Shown here: positions 8,898-17,367 of the stretch, piece after piece
How positions within the stretch are numbered: the first letter of the stretch is position 1
How the letters are laid out: each line of letters opens with the position of its first letter
NCBI GenBank assembly: GCA_049334165.1
Contig: JBEGHD010000002.1
DNA length: 64,000 nucleotides
Source of the DNA: JBEGHD01 sp049334165
GTDB taxonomy: Bacteria > Bacteroidota > Bacteroidia > Flavobacteriales_D > Sanyastnellaceae
Direction: 5' to 3' (one strand)
Made by a program: the position numbers and the translations under genes
Notes under the pieces: generated by a model
What the model was told of the DNA's origin: nothing
What the model saw: the letters and a program-made list of their open reading frames with translations, nothing else
Database searches by the model: none

Positions 8898-9827
8898 ATG
8901 AAAAACGTACTGATCACCGGGGTTGCCGGGTTTATTGGTTCCAATTTGCTGGACTACCTGATGGAACAAACCGACTGGCAAATTACCGGGGTTGACAACT
9001 TCTCAACGGGACACAAACGCAATATTGAGCAGCACCTTTCGGACAGCCGATTTGACTTGAAAGAGATGGAGTGCAAAGACCTCGAGTCCCTGAAAGATTT
9101 TGATATCGTTTTTCACCTGGCGGCTTTGCCCCGCATTCAGCCGAGTTTTGAACTCATAAACGAGCACATCGATGCAAACCTCAATCAGGCGGTGCATTTG
9201 CTCGAATTGATGATTAAGGATAATCACTATCCGAGGTTTGTATATAGTGGCTCAAGCGGGATTTACGGCACTCCGGAGACTATTCCCACTCCCGAATCTG
9301 AAAAAGTAGATTGTCTCAGTCCTTATGCATTTCAGAAATACGAATTTGAAAAATACCTCGAATTAGTAGCGACTCGCTATCCTTTGGATTACATGACTTT
9401 GCGCTACTTTAACCCCTACGGGCCAAGGTCATTCAATCCAGAAAATCCATTCAATGCTTACAGCAGTGTGATAGGAATTTTCCTCAATCGACTGGAAAAG
9501 GGCGAGCCGTTGCTGGTTACCGGAGATGGAGAACAGCGGAGAGATTTCATACACGTGCGCGACCTGGCCACGGCAAATTATCTTGCTGCAATTTATCCTG
9601 ATAAGCTGAACACTTCTTTCAACATCGGCTTTGGCGACACCACCAGCATTATCGATCTGGCAAAGATGATTTCAAGCGATTATGAGTTTATCGCTAAGAG
9701 AGAAGGGGAGGCCGACATCACCTTTGCGGATAATTCGAAAGCTAAGAAGGTCCTGGGCTGGGAGCCAACCACAGAGCTCGAAGACTACATCGTAAATGAA
9801 TTGAAAGCTCATGGTCAAAAAGCTTAA
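8898..9827 (+). CDS. NAD-dependent epimerase/dehydratase (extended SDR, GalE/WbpP-like)
   Basis: This 309-aa extended SDR has the Rossmann dinucleotide motif VLITGVAGFIGSNLLDYL (GxxGxxG) at residues 4-21. FHLAALPRIQPS follows, then SSGIYG, then the catalytic YAFQK (YxxxK) near residue 150. The DFIHVRDLA motif and a terminal GWEPTTELEDYI are typical of UDP-hexose 4-epimerases. It probably epimerises or dehydrates a nucleotide sugar. Its place between the SIS isomerase and the cytidylyltransferase raises the possibility that it acts on the activated heptose-like sugar. Its end overlaps the next gene by 17 bases. Confidence 0.8.
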   Translation: MKNVLITGVAGFIGSNLLDYLMEQTDWQITGVDNFSTGHKRNIEQHLSDSRFDLKEMECKDLESLKDFDIVFHLAALPRIQPSFELINEHIDANLNQAVHLLELMIKDNHYPRFVYSGSSGIYGTPETIPTPESEKVDCLSPYAFQKYEFEKYLELVATRYPLDYMTLRYFNPYGPRSFNPENPFNAYSSVIGIFLNRLEKGEPLLVTGDGEQRRDFIHVRDLATANYLAAIYPDKLNTSFNIGFGDTTSIIDLAKMISSDYEFIAKREGEADITFADNSKAKKVLGWEPTTELEDYIVNELKAHGQKA

Positions 9828-10230
9828 AACGGGATTCACTTGTGGCGTTTTTGATTTGTTCCATGCCGGGCATGTTTTGATGTTGCAGGAGTGCAAGCAA
9901 CATTGCGACCATCTAACTGTGGCTATCAACAAAGCGGAAAATATCAATCCGAGAATCAACCCAGATAAGAAGCCGCCAATTTTTTCATTTGGAGATCGCA
10001 AACTGATTATGCAGAGCTGCAGGTATGTAGATAGAGTAGTGGGGTACAACAGCGAACAAGAGTTAATTGAATTACTAAAGGCTGGCGACTACAACGTTCG
10101 CTTTCTAGGTGAAGACTACAGAGGGAAGCCTATTACCGGGGAAGAACTGACTGATGAGGTTTTCTACACAGACCGAAGCCACGGGAGGAGTACTTCTAGG
10201 TTTAAGGAATTGCTGAATGGAAAAAAGTAA
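9811..10230 (+). CDS. Stand-alone cytidylyl/adenylyltransferase, HldE C-domain/TagD-like
   Basis: This 139-aa nucleotidyltransferase has the HxGH signature in TCGVFDLFHAGHVLML (residues 9-24) and a C-terminal HGRSTSRFKE corresponding to the family's (I/R)STT motif. The size and motifs match glycerol-3-phosphate cytidylyltransferase (TagD) and the C-terminal domain of HldE. The kinase, the SIS isomerase and this enzyme together give the three activities of a heptose-nucleotide pathway. A GmhB-type phosphatase is not visible next to them. It would make a CDP- or ADP-activated sugar or polyol in the cytoplasm. The alternative is CDP-glycerol-like synthesis. Confidence 0.75.
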   Translation: MVKKLKTGFTCGVFDLFHAGHVLMLQECKQHCDHLTVAINKAENINPRINPDKKPPIFSFGDRKLIMQSCRYVDRVVGYNSEQELIELLKAGDYNVRFLGEDYRGKPITGEELTDEVFYTDRSHGRSTSRFKELLNGKK

Positions 10231-10233
10231 TCT

Positions 10234-11559
10234 TTACCTGTCGTTGGCTAATCCAAACTCGAAATAATCTTCGATCTCCTTTTTTGTAAAGAATTCCTGA
10301 TTGGAGGAGTTAAATGACCAGTCGAGATCTGAAAACAATTGCTCTTTAGTTTTACAGGAAATATTCGCAAGTCTCGTTTTTGTAAAGATCTCAAAGTCCA
10401 GATAAGCCGGGAAGTAGAGTGTTTTGAGGCCGAGAAATAGTCTTTCAATGTTTGTTGAAGAATTTGTGGAAATCGCCACATTAGAATCGTAAAAACACTC
10501 AAGACTGTTTTTATTCCGAGCAGGAAAAATCAAGTCTTTCTTCTTTAGAGTTTCACGATAATAATCCTTTGCCCGTTCGAATAGTGCATCGTCCACCTTT
10601 TCGCACGGGTGCATCAAAATGGTCACTTCAATTTCAGGGTTCAATTGAATATATTCCCTGAGGTGATCAAGAAGTTCGAGCTCGGAGCGATATTCTCCAC
10701 GATCATTTGCAGAATCACCACGTTCAATTCTCCTCCAAATTCCGCGTGTCATTACCGCGAGCGTCCTGGTTCGATCAGACCGAGCGGGATTCGGCTCAAT
10801 TTCCCGGAGTTTCAGAAGCTGCTTGTAGTTGAAACACGGAAGGTTTACTAGCTCGTTGTACTTCCAGTTTCCCAGTAGTTTCAATTCTTCACTATGGAAG
10901 GGTGCGGTCAGAGCAAATTTATCAGTAACCACATCCTCATAGAAGTAGGAAAGTGGGTTTGAGGATGGAATTCGAATAAAGCTAATGCCTTCCTCCATAA
11001 GTAAAAGTGAAATGAAGTTGCCATCCAGCTCAAATGAACAGAAGAAGTAGACTTTCTGAATGTCATGCTCTTTAAGTGACTTTAAAAGGACACACCATTC
11101 GCAGTACTCCAAAATGAGCAGTGCGTAGCTTGCTCTGTTTTTCCCAAAGAAAAGATGGGGGAGGTAGATGATGAAAAGGAGTGATGTGAGAAAAAAAGTT
11201 TTTATCGAGAACCGGCTTAGTCTTCCATGTCCCAGGCTGTCCCGGCCAATCCAAAGACCAGGGTTGGGATTTGTCAATCCGGAGAGGTATTCCTTTCTTG
11301 ACTCGACTTGTTTTATCGATCCGTCAAAACACGCTACATTATTTGCCTCCTCAATTTGTTGGTTGGGTTTCACCTTAAATAGTAAGCGAAAGCTTAATCG
11401 TAAATAGCGTAACCCAATCAAGATGTTGTCCTGATCTCCTTTCTGTAATCTGTAGCTCTGTGGGGCAATAAGTGATTTGTAAGAAACAGATTCAGATGAC
11501 TTGCCATGTCTCTTACTTTTCGACTTTAAGAGCATACGGAAAATTTCAAAACTACCCAC
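10234..11559 (-). CDS. Uncharacterised protein, possible GT-B-type transferase
   Basis: I cannot name the family of this 441-aa protein. A hydrophobic stretch (TFFLTSLLFIIYLPHLFF) lies at about residues 125-142 and could attach it to the membrane. The C-terminal half has VTILMHPCEKVDDALFERA and, further on, NVAISTNSSTNIERLFLGLK. The histidine-proline and Ser/Thr-Asn-rich turns resemble the donor-binding half of CDP-glycerol glycerophosphotransferase or polysialyltransferase-type GT-B proteins. It is a single gene on the minus strand, wedged 3 bases after the cytidylyltransferase stop on the other strand. A glycan transferase role is inference. Confidence 0.5.
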   Translation of the reverse strand: MGSFEIFRMLLKSKSKRHGKSSESVSYKSLIAPQSYRLQKGDQDNILIGLRYLRLSFRLLFKVKPNQQIEEANNVACFDGSIKQVESRKEYLSGLTNPNPGLWIGRDSLGHGRLSRFSIKTFFLTSLLFIIYLPHLFFGKNRASYALLILEYCEWCVLLKSLKEHDIQKVYFFCSFELDGNFISLLLMEEGISFIRIPSSNPLSYFYEDVVTDKFALTAPFHSEELKLLGNWKYNELVNLPCFNYKQLLKLREIEPNPARSDRTRTLAVMTRGIWRRIERGDSANDRGEYRSELELLDHLREYIQLNPEIEVTILMHPCEKVDDALFERAKDYYRETLKKKDLIFPARNKNSLECFYDSNVAISTNSSTNIERLFLGLKTLYFPAYLDFEIFTKTRLANISCKTKEQLFSDLDWSFNSSNQEFFTKKEIEDYFEFGLANDR

Positions 11560-11650
11560 GCGAATTACTTTTTTGCGAATTAATTCAAATTCTCACTCAC
11601 TTCCCACTTAGTAGATGATGAAATTCACTTTATTATCGCACCTAAGACAG

Positions 11651-11658
11651 TATCTTTG
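11651..11658 (+). promoter_or_regulatory. Candidate Bacteroidetes -7 element before the SpsF-like gene
   Basis: TATCTTTG fits the Bacteroidetes -7 consensus TAnnTTTG exactly. It ends only 5 bases before the ATG at 11664, so transcription from it would give a leaderless or nearly leaderless mRNA. No convincing TTTG-type -33 element was seen. Confidence 0.35.
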
Positions 11659-11663
11659 TTCGT

Positions 11664-12398
11664 ATGAAATCATTTATTGTACAGGCGCGAACTGGTTCTA
11701 CTCGTATGCCAGGAAAAACCTTGCTTCCATTATGGAATGAAATGGGCATGTTGGAATTGATACTTCAATACCTGGCTCAAGCCTTTCCTGAAATAGGTCT
11801 CGTGGTGGCAACAACAACTAATAGTGACGATGATCAGATTGAAGAATTATGCAACAAACTAAATGTGAAATGTTTTAGAGGGGATGAGCAAAATGTTTTG
11901 AAGCGAATGGTTGATGCAGCTAGATTTCATGAAGTTGATGATATTGTGAGAGTTTGTTCTGACAATCCTTTCTTACAAAAGAAATTTATCAAACTGCTAA
12001 TTGACGATACGTCTGGAGCGGATTATGTTACTTGTACTGTAAATGGGACACCAACCATCATTACTCATTTTGGCTTCTTTGTGGAGCGTGTCAAACGGAA
12101 GGCTCTCGAACTCGTTCAGAAGATAACTGTAGATCCGTTGTATCAAGAACATGTGACAAATTATGTTTACCAACACCCAGATGATTTTGAATTAAAATTC
12201 ATTGAAGTAGAAGATGAGCTTGGCAATTTGAAAAATACGAGATTCACAGTAGACGATGAGTCAGATTTCTTGCGAGCAAAAAAGATTTTCTCAACCTTTG
12301 ACCGATTTCCTGATCTAAGTGATCTGAAACAATTTATCAGTCATAATCCTTCAGAGAAAGAACTCATGAAGAAGACTATAGAGAAGTATCAAAAATAG
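11664..12398 (+). CDS. SpsF-like nucleotidyltransferase (CMP-sugar synthetase type)
   Basis: The protein has 244 residues. It opens with FIVQARTGSTRMPGKTLLP, the nucleotide-binding loop of the SpsF/KdsB/NeuA cytidylyltransferase superfamily. VVATTTNSDDDQIEELC and a metal-site region, VRVCSDNPFLQ, follow. In several bacteria SpsF is encoded beside NeuB-like SpsE, as here, with NeuB starting 4 bases downstream. No separate NeuA/KdsB gene is in the window, so this protein is the best candidate for activating the nonulosonic acid with CMP. That role is inferred; SpsF enzymology is poorly settled. Confidence 0.75.
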   Translation: MKSFIVQARTGSTRMPGKTLLPLWNEMGMLELILQYLAQAFPEIGLVVATTTNSDDDQIEELCNKLNVKCFRGDEQNVLKRMVDAARFHEVDDIVRVCSDNPFLQKKFIKLLIDDTSGADYVTCTVNGTPTIITHFGFFVERVKRKALELVQKITVDPLYQEHVTNYVYQHPDDFELKFIEVEDELGNLKNTRFTVDDESDFLRAKKIFSTFDRFPDLSDLKQFISHNPSEKELMKKTIEKYQK

Positions 12399-12401
12399 AA
12401 T

Positions 12402-13445
12402 ATGGCAAAGGGAACCTATATAATTGGAGAAATAGGGCAGAACCACAATGGCTCAGTCGATGTGGCCAAACTTCTTATTGAGTTGATGGCCATGCCTATT
12501 GAAGAGAAGTTGTTTGACCTGAAGTTAAAGGGAATGGATGCCGTGAAGCTCACAAAACGCGACCTTAATCAGGAGTTGTCACGAGAGCAGATGGAAAGAC
12601 CATATACAGGCAGAAACTCTTTTGGTAAGACTTATGGCGAGCATAGAGCGAACCTGGAGCTCAGCGATGATGAGCACTTTGAAGCTTACAAAAAGGCTAA
12701 ATCTTTGGGACTTGACTTTGTGGAAACGCTTTGTGCCCCCGGTTGTACGAGTATGTTAAAACTCTTTACTCCGGACAGATTGAAGGTGGCGTCCAGAGAT
12801 CTCACGAATATACCATTACTCGAGGTTTTGGCGGAAACCAAGATCCCACTAATTATGTCAACGGGAATGGCAGGCAAGGAAGAGTTGGATCGAGCGCTGG
12901 AAACGGTAACTAAATACCATTCTGATGTCTCGATACTTCACTGTGTTTCGCAGTACCCAACTGAGCCGCAGAATGTGAACCTCAATACCATTCCTTACTT
13001 GAAGAAAAAATATCCCGATCATACAATTGGCTACTCAGACCATACAATTGGGATTTCTGCTCCTGTTGCTGCAGTAGCCTTGGGTGCTGAAATCATTGAA
13101 AAACACGTGACAATTGACAGGAGACTGCCTGGTACTGACCAGGCCGGTTCACTCGGCCCAGAAGGTGTAATACGGATGGTCCGTGATATTCGCGTGATGG
13201 AAATGTCAATGGGTAAAGAAGAAATCTTCGTAGAGCCTTCAGTGGCAGCTTCAAAAAACAAACTGGAGAGGTCACTAGCCACCAAAAGAAATATTTCTAA
13301 GGGTGAGGTCATTAATGAACAGGATATCCATCTGCTTTCTCCAGGTGATGGAATGCGTTGGTCCGAACGCGATGCTGTAATAGGCAAAAAGGCGAAGTCT
13401 AATTTATCTGCGAACGAAATCATTTACAAACATCATATCTCATGA
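12402..13445 (+). CDS. neuB: N-acetylneuraminate/nonulosonate synthase with SAF domain
   Basis: This 347-aa protein has the normal two-domain NeuB layout. The TIM-barrel begins YIIGEIGQNHNG and contains DFVETLCAP, IPLIMSTGMAGKEE, CVSQYPTEP and TIGYSDHTIG. A C-terminal SAF (antifreeze-like) domain at about 285-347 includes SLATKRNISKGEVI. It condenses phosphoenolpyruvate with an N-acylated hexosamine or hexose (phosphate) to a 9-carbon acid. A KdsC-like phosphatase two genes downstream hints that the product may be a 9-phosphate, as in KDN or mammalian-type sialate synthesis. That point is inference. It overlaps the next gene by 4 bases. Confidence 0.85.
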   Translation: MAKGTYIIGEIGQNHNGSVDVAKLLIELMAMPIEEKLFDLKLKGMDAVKLTKRDLNQELSREQMERPYTGRNSFGKTYGEHRANLELSDDEHFEAYKKAKSLGLDFVETLCAPGCTSMLKLFTPDRLKVASRDLTNIPLLEVLAETKIPLIMSTGMAGKEELDRALETVTKYHSDVSILHCVSQYPTEPQNVNLNTIPYLKKKYPDHTIGYSDHTIGISAPVAAVALGAEIIEKHVTIDRRLPGTDQAGSLGPEGVIRMVRDIRVMEMSMGKEEIFVEPSVAASKNKLERSLATKRNISKGEVINEQDIHLLSPGDGMRWSERDAVIGKKAKSNLSANEIIYKHHIS

Positions 13446-14191
13446 GCACTACTCTAAAGTCTCTGGCCTCGGGTGAGGAAAACAGTAATAGAGAAAACCT
13501 AACAAAGTTATTTCAAGAGAGTCCTGTTTTTGAAGGAGAAAAAGTGAGCAATGTTGGACTTTTCTTAAAGAGACAGGATTTTACCAAGATGTTGTTTTTC
13601 AATGAAATATACTCCCAGCTGTTAAGTGTGCATGGTGTAATAATGGAGTTTGGTGTGCGATGGGGACAAAACCTGGTTACACTGAACAACCTGAGAGGCA
13701 TTCATGAACCATATAATCACAGCAGAAAGATCATCGGATTTGATACGTTCAGTGGTTTTGAAGGTGTTACTGAAAAAGATGGTAAGCACGATTACAGTTC
13801 GAAGGGGGCTTTTGGTGTGGCAGAGAATTATCAGGAGTATCTTGACAGTGTTTTAAAGTGCCACGAAAACGAGTGTCCGGTGAAGCACATTGATAAAAAC
13901 TTCACAGTTAAAGGTGACGCTTCAAAAACTCTAAAGAAATACCTAAACGAGCATCCGGAGACGATTATCGCATTCGCATACTTTGATTTCGATATCTATC
14001 AGCCCACACTCGAATGCCTAAAGTTGATTAAGCCGTACTTAACAAAAGGTAGTATTATCGGATTTGATGAGTTGTGCGATCCCGGATTTGCTGGTGAGAC
14101 AGAGGCAGTTCGTGAAGTTTTGGGAACTCATAACGTGAGAATTCAGCGCAATAAATTCAGTGGAATTCAATCTTACATGGTAATAGAATGA
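13442..14191 (+). CDS. TylF/MycF-type sugar O-methyltransferase-like protein
   Basis: The protein has 249 residues. MEFGVRWGQNLVTLNNL is a class I SAM motif variant, and IIGFDTFSGFEGV follows. AFAYFDFDIYQPTLECLKLI and SIIGFDELCDPGFAGET then match the DFD metal and acidic segments of TylF/macrocin O-methyltransferase relatives. Start and stop overlap the neighbouring NeuB and KdsC-like genes by 4 bases each (ATGA), so it is co-translated with the nonulosonate module. It may O-methylate the nine-carbon sugar or its precursor. The family is clear; the target is not. Confidence 0.7.
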   Translation: MSTTLKSLASGEENSNRENLTKLFQESPVFEGEKVSNVGLFLKRQDFTKMLFFNEIYSQLLSVHGVIMEFGVRWGQNLVTLNNLRGIHEPYNHSRKIIGFDTFSGFEGVTEKDGKHDYSSKGAFGVAENYQEYLDSVLKCHENECPVKHIDKNFTVKGDASKTLKKYLNEHPETIIAFAYFDFDIYQPTLECLKLIKPYLTKGSIIGFDELCDPGFAGETEAVREVLGTHNVRIQRNKFSGIQSYMVIE

Positions 14192-14697
14192 CGAGTGAAC
14201 TTCCAAAACTAGTAATCACCGATATTGACGGAGTATGGACCGATGGCGGTATGTACTACGATCAGACCGGGAATGAGTGGAAAAAATTCAATACAGGGGA
14301 CAGTGCCGGAGTGCTCTATCTCAAAAAGCTGGATATTCCTTTAGCAATCATCACTGGTGAGGACACTCAGATTGTAAAGCGCAGGGCAGAAAAACTCGGA
14401 ATCGATCGCCTGCACATGGGAGTGAAAGATAAAGTCTCTGTGGCAGAAGGGATTAGAAAAGAGCTCAATATTCAATGGGACGAGATCGCTTTTATTGGAG
14501 ACGACCTGGGCGACTACCTCTTGTTGCAAAAAGTAGGAATTAGTGGTGCCCCTTCATCAGCTCCAGAGTTCATAAGGAGTACCGTTAAAACCATCACCAC
14601 TAAGAAAGGTGGCGAGGGAGCTTTTAGGGAGTTTGTTGAGATTCTTATTAGGTCCAATGTTAATTTTGAAGACTTTCTAAAGACTTTAATTGTCTGA
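14188..14697 (+). CDS. KdsC-like HAD phosphatase (nonulosonate/KDN 9-phosphatase candidate)
   Basis: This 169-aa C0-type HAD phosphatase has the nucleophile motif DIDGVWTDGGMYY, with D12 and D14. IPLAIITGEDTQIVKRRAEK (motif II) follows, then IAFIGDDLGDYLLL (motif IV). This is the KdsC family, which removes phosphate from Kdo-8-phosphate or, in some Bacteroidetes, from KDN-9-phosphate. There is no KdsA, KdsB or KdsD next to it, but a NeuB-type synthase is in the same operon. The 9-phosphate substrate is therefore the better guess. It closes the four-gene nonulosonate run. Confidence 0.75.
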   Translation: MTSELPKLVITDIDGVWTDGGMYYDQTGNEWKKFNTGDSAGVLYLKKLDIPLAIITGEDTQIVKRRAEKLGIDRLHMGVKDKVSVAEGIRKELNIQWDEIAFIGDDLGDYLLLQKVGISGAPSSAPEFIRSTVKTITTKKGGEGAFREFVEILIRSNVNFEDFLKTLIV

Positions 14698-14805
14698 CAT
14701 TTATGGCCACATTTCTATTGTCAATCCTATTTGATGTAAGAGCTGAAGTGTTTCCGAGCATTGAAGCTTTAGATTCAAAAAAAGAATTTTGAAAGAGGTA
14801 AGTCT

Positions 14806-16569
14806 ATGCTGAAATCATTACTTGTTTCTACTATCCTTAGAGTTCGCAGGCTGCTCCCTCCTGGGTTTAGTAGAAGAAGTGTTTGGATGATCATCGCTCT
14901 TTTGGTGAACGCATTTCTTGAATTAGCTGGTATCGGAGCACTGATCCCGTTTTTCATAGCTATTGTCGAAAAAGATAGTTTGGAGTCCGGGTGGCTGGCT
15001 CAACTTTATGACTTTACGGGATTCTCTTCACCAGCTTCGTTTATTGTGGCTTTAGGGGTTGCTATATTTCTTTTCATAATCCTCAAAAATCTATTGGGTT
15101 TAGCGATTTCCAAATTTCAAGCGAATTACTCTTTTGGCCTTTTCTCGTATTTCGCCTGTGAAATGCAAAAGGAGGCTTATCAAAGAGGGTTTTCATTTTT
15201 TTCATCGACCAATTCAAACATAATCTTTCGTGATATAAATATCATCACACTCAATTTTGCACAGTTACTAGTGTTGCCGCTGTTGAATTTGTTCACGGAA
15301 ATCGTAATAGTGCTACTGATAGTGGTTGGAATCATTCTATATGATTTCAGAGCAGTTTTCCTTCTCTTATTATTAGTTCCATTCTTTGCACTCTTTTACC
15401 GTTTAGTGCGCAAGAAGATAGTTGATATGTCTTTAGAGGTTAAAGATTTACAGGCAGAAACTCATAAAAATCTGTATCAATCAATTTTTGGATATGTTGA
15501 TGTTGTGATGAACAATAATGAAAAGTGGTTTTTTGATCAATATCGAAACAACGTAAACCGACTCAAAGAGCTAAGAGCATGGCAATTCGTTTATAATCTG
15601 ATGCCTTCTAAAGTCATAGAGTCCGCGGTTATTTTAGCAGTTTTGGTAATTATGGCGTATGGTTTCGTCTTTTTAGATTCGCGGACAGAGCTTGTTATGC
15701 TGTTAGGTGTTTTTGGCGTAGCTGCTTATCGAGTGATTCCTTCTATTAACCGCATGATGATGGCTTTGATGAATATCCGATCCTATCAGTATACCATAGA
15801 TTTCATGGAAAGAGTGAACTCTGTAGAAGACGCAGATCTAAAGCTTAACTCATCGGCTATATCACCTTTAAAGATGAATGATGAGTTTAGAGTCAAGCAA
15901 GTGAATTTTAGTTATGAAGATTCTGATGACATGGTGATAAATGGAGTTGACCTTAAAGTAGAGAGAGGTGAATGTATAGGTGTTATTGGTAAAAGTGGCT
16001 CTGGAAAAACTACCCTAATGAATTTGATGCTCGGTTTCCTGAAACCACAATTGGGTGCGATAGAAATTGACGGGGTGAAGTTGGATGAGACCAATATTAG
16101 AAATTGGCGAGAAACAGCCGGCTACGTGCGCCAGGAGGTTTTCCTGGTGGACGGGACCTTGGCAGAGAATATTGCTCTTGGATTTGCAGAAGTTGATCTC
16201 GGTCGTGTCCAGGAGGTCGCGAAGAAAGCTAGTCTCACAGAACTCATTGAAAAACTTCCGCAGGGAATTGACACTCCTGTAGGAGAGCGTGGTGCTATGA
16301 TTTCCGGAGGGCAACGACAGCGCGTGGGAATTGCCAGAGCGCTTTATTCAGGGGCCAAGGTTCTGTTCTTTGATGAAGCTACTTCGGCACTGGATTCTGA
16401 AACCGAAGAGGAAATCACAGAAGCTATCCATCACCTATCTGATGAAAAAGTGACCATCGTCATCGTGGCTCATCGCCACTCAACTCTAAAATACTGTGAC
16501 CGCATCTACGAACTGGAAGATGGAAGGGTGAAAGCTATTCATGAGGGGTACGAGGCCTTAGGCAAGTAG
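14806..16569 (+). CDS. ABC transporter, fused TMD-NBD (MsbA/PglK-type exporter)
   Basis: The protein has 587 residues. The N-terminal transmembrane half has about six helices between residues 25 and 320. The ATPase half has Walker A GKSGSGKTT near residue 395, a Q-loop (YVRQEVFLVDGT), signature ISGGQRQRVGIARAL near 500 and Walker B VLFFDEATSALD near 519. Half-transporters of this type flip lipid-linked glycans (PglK) or lipid A (MsbA) as homodimers. No Wzx flippase is visible in the window, so this may export the glycan built by the upstream genes. The substrate is inferred. Confidence 0.85.
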   Translation: MLKSLLVSTILRVRRLLPPGFSRRSVWMIIALLVNAFLELAGIGALIPFFIAIVEKDSLESGWLAQLYDFTGFSSPASFIVALGVAIFLFIILKNLLGLAISKFQANYSFGLFSYFACEMQKEAYQRGFSFFSSTNSNIIFRDINIITLNFAQLLVLPLLNLFTEIVIVLLIVVGIILYDFRAVFLLLLLVPFFALFYRLVRKKIVDMSLEVKDLQAETHKNLYQSIFGYVDVVMNNNEKWFFDQYRNNVNRLKELRAWQFVYNLMPSKVIESAVILAVLVIMAYGFVFLDSRTELVMLLGVFGVAAYRVIPSINRMMMALMNIRSYQYTIDFMERVNSVEDADLKLNSSAISPLKMNDEFRVKQVNFSYEDSDDMVINGVDLKVERGECIGVIGKSGSGKTTLMNLMLGFLKPQLGAIEIDGVKLDETNIRNWRETAGYVRQEVFLVDGTLAENIALGFAEVDLGRVQEVAKKASLTELIEKLPQGIDTPVGERGAMISGGQRQRVGIARALYSGAKVLFFDEATSALDSETEEEITEAIHHLSDEKVTIVIVAHRHSTLKYCDRIYELEDGRVKAIHEGYEALGK

Positions 16570-16678
16570 TAATTCGTGATTTGGATTTCGGTGACTTAGG
16601 AATCAGGTGATTGCGGGACGAGCTCTTCTCAAGACTCAAACTCACACTCAAACTGTTCATGTAGGTGATTGAAAAAGT

Positions 16679-16905
16679 CCTCCCCCGCCTCGTACCTCGG
16701 CACCCCCTCCAGCGGGGGACATAGCGTTGACCAATTTCCAACGAGGAACGATAAAAAGATTTTTGTGCTATGACATTCCGAGCAAGGAATTGAAGGTCGC
16801 TCGACCGCTGTCCTTCTTTGGGCGCCTATGCTAAAGCTTCTGCGACAGCGTGAGGAGGTGGCTGGAGCTTCGGAGCTTTGCGGAGAAGTGGAAGTCGGAG
16901 GAGGA
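16679..16905. repeat. MITE-like palindromic repeat, copy 2
   Basis: The left end begins CCTCCCCCGCC and continues CACCCCCTCCAGCGGGGGAC ATAGCGTTGACC, matching the copies at 8673 and 22229. The right end carries the block GAGGTGGCTGGAGCTTCGGA followed by GAAGTCGGAGGAGGA, shared with copy 3 but not copy 1. A GCTAAAGCTTCTGCGACAGC segment is nested inside. No reading frame is evident. Confidence 0.7.
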
Positions 16906-17290
16906 ATGTGTAGCGTGAAGGTAATTGAGAGTCCTTGATCAACGAAATTCTCTTCACTCTCACTCTCACTATGATTTGCTCGCAGAGCCCACGGAGAAAT
17001 CGCGTTGAACTGAAAAGCAGTTGAAATCAATTGCTAAAGAAGCTCAGTGTTCTCTGTGCTCAGCCTCTGTGTTCCCTGCCAACCTTCGCACGCTTCGGTT
17101 GAAGCATGAGCACTTCCCGTAGCTGCAGGGACTTAATGAACCTTAATGACAGTAACTCAATTTTCCTTAATGTTTTCAAAACACGTCAATTCGATACAAT
17201 TCGTGTCACTTCAGTACGATCCTCCCTTTAGTCGGATCACTCAGTGAACAAGCCCGAATCACTCAGCGACCAATAGAGTTGTTAGGAACA
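16906..17290. repeat. Composite intergenic repeat, copy A (no gene)
   Basis: Together with the MITE-like element just before it, this fills the 800-base gap between the ABC gene and the Wzc-like gene. The sub-blocks in order are a GGTAATTGAG tract, CTTGATCAACGAAAT, a CTCACTCTCACTCTCAC tract, an imperfect hairpin of GCAGAGCCCACGGAG...CTCTGTGTTC type (16979-17081), and a block from CCGTAGCTGC to ACTCAGCGACCAAT (17117-17272). The same order recurs at 22422-22800 and in part at 21152-21525. Positions 17291-17367 show nothing else. Confidence 0.65.
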
Positions 17291-17367
17291 GATGTCAGAA
17301 CGAAACATTCCCTCGACCGCTAACCCAATTTGGAATTTGGTGCTTGTTATTTGGTACTTTTCGCAGT

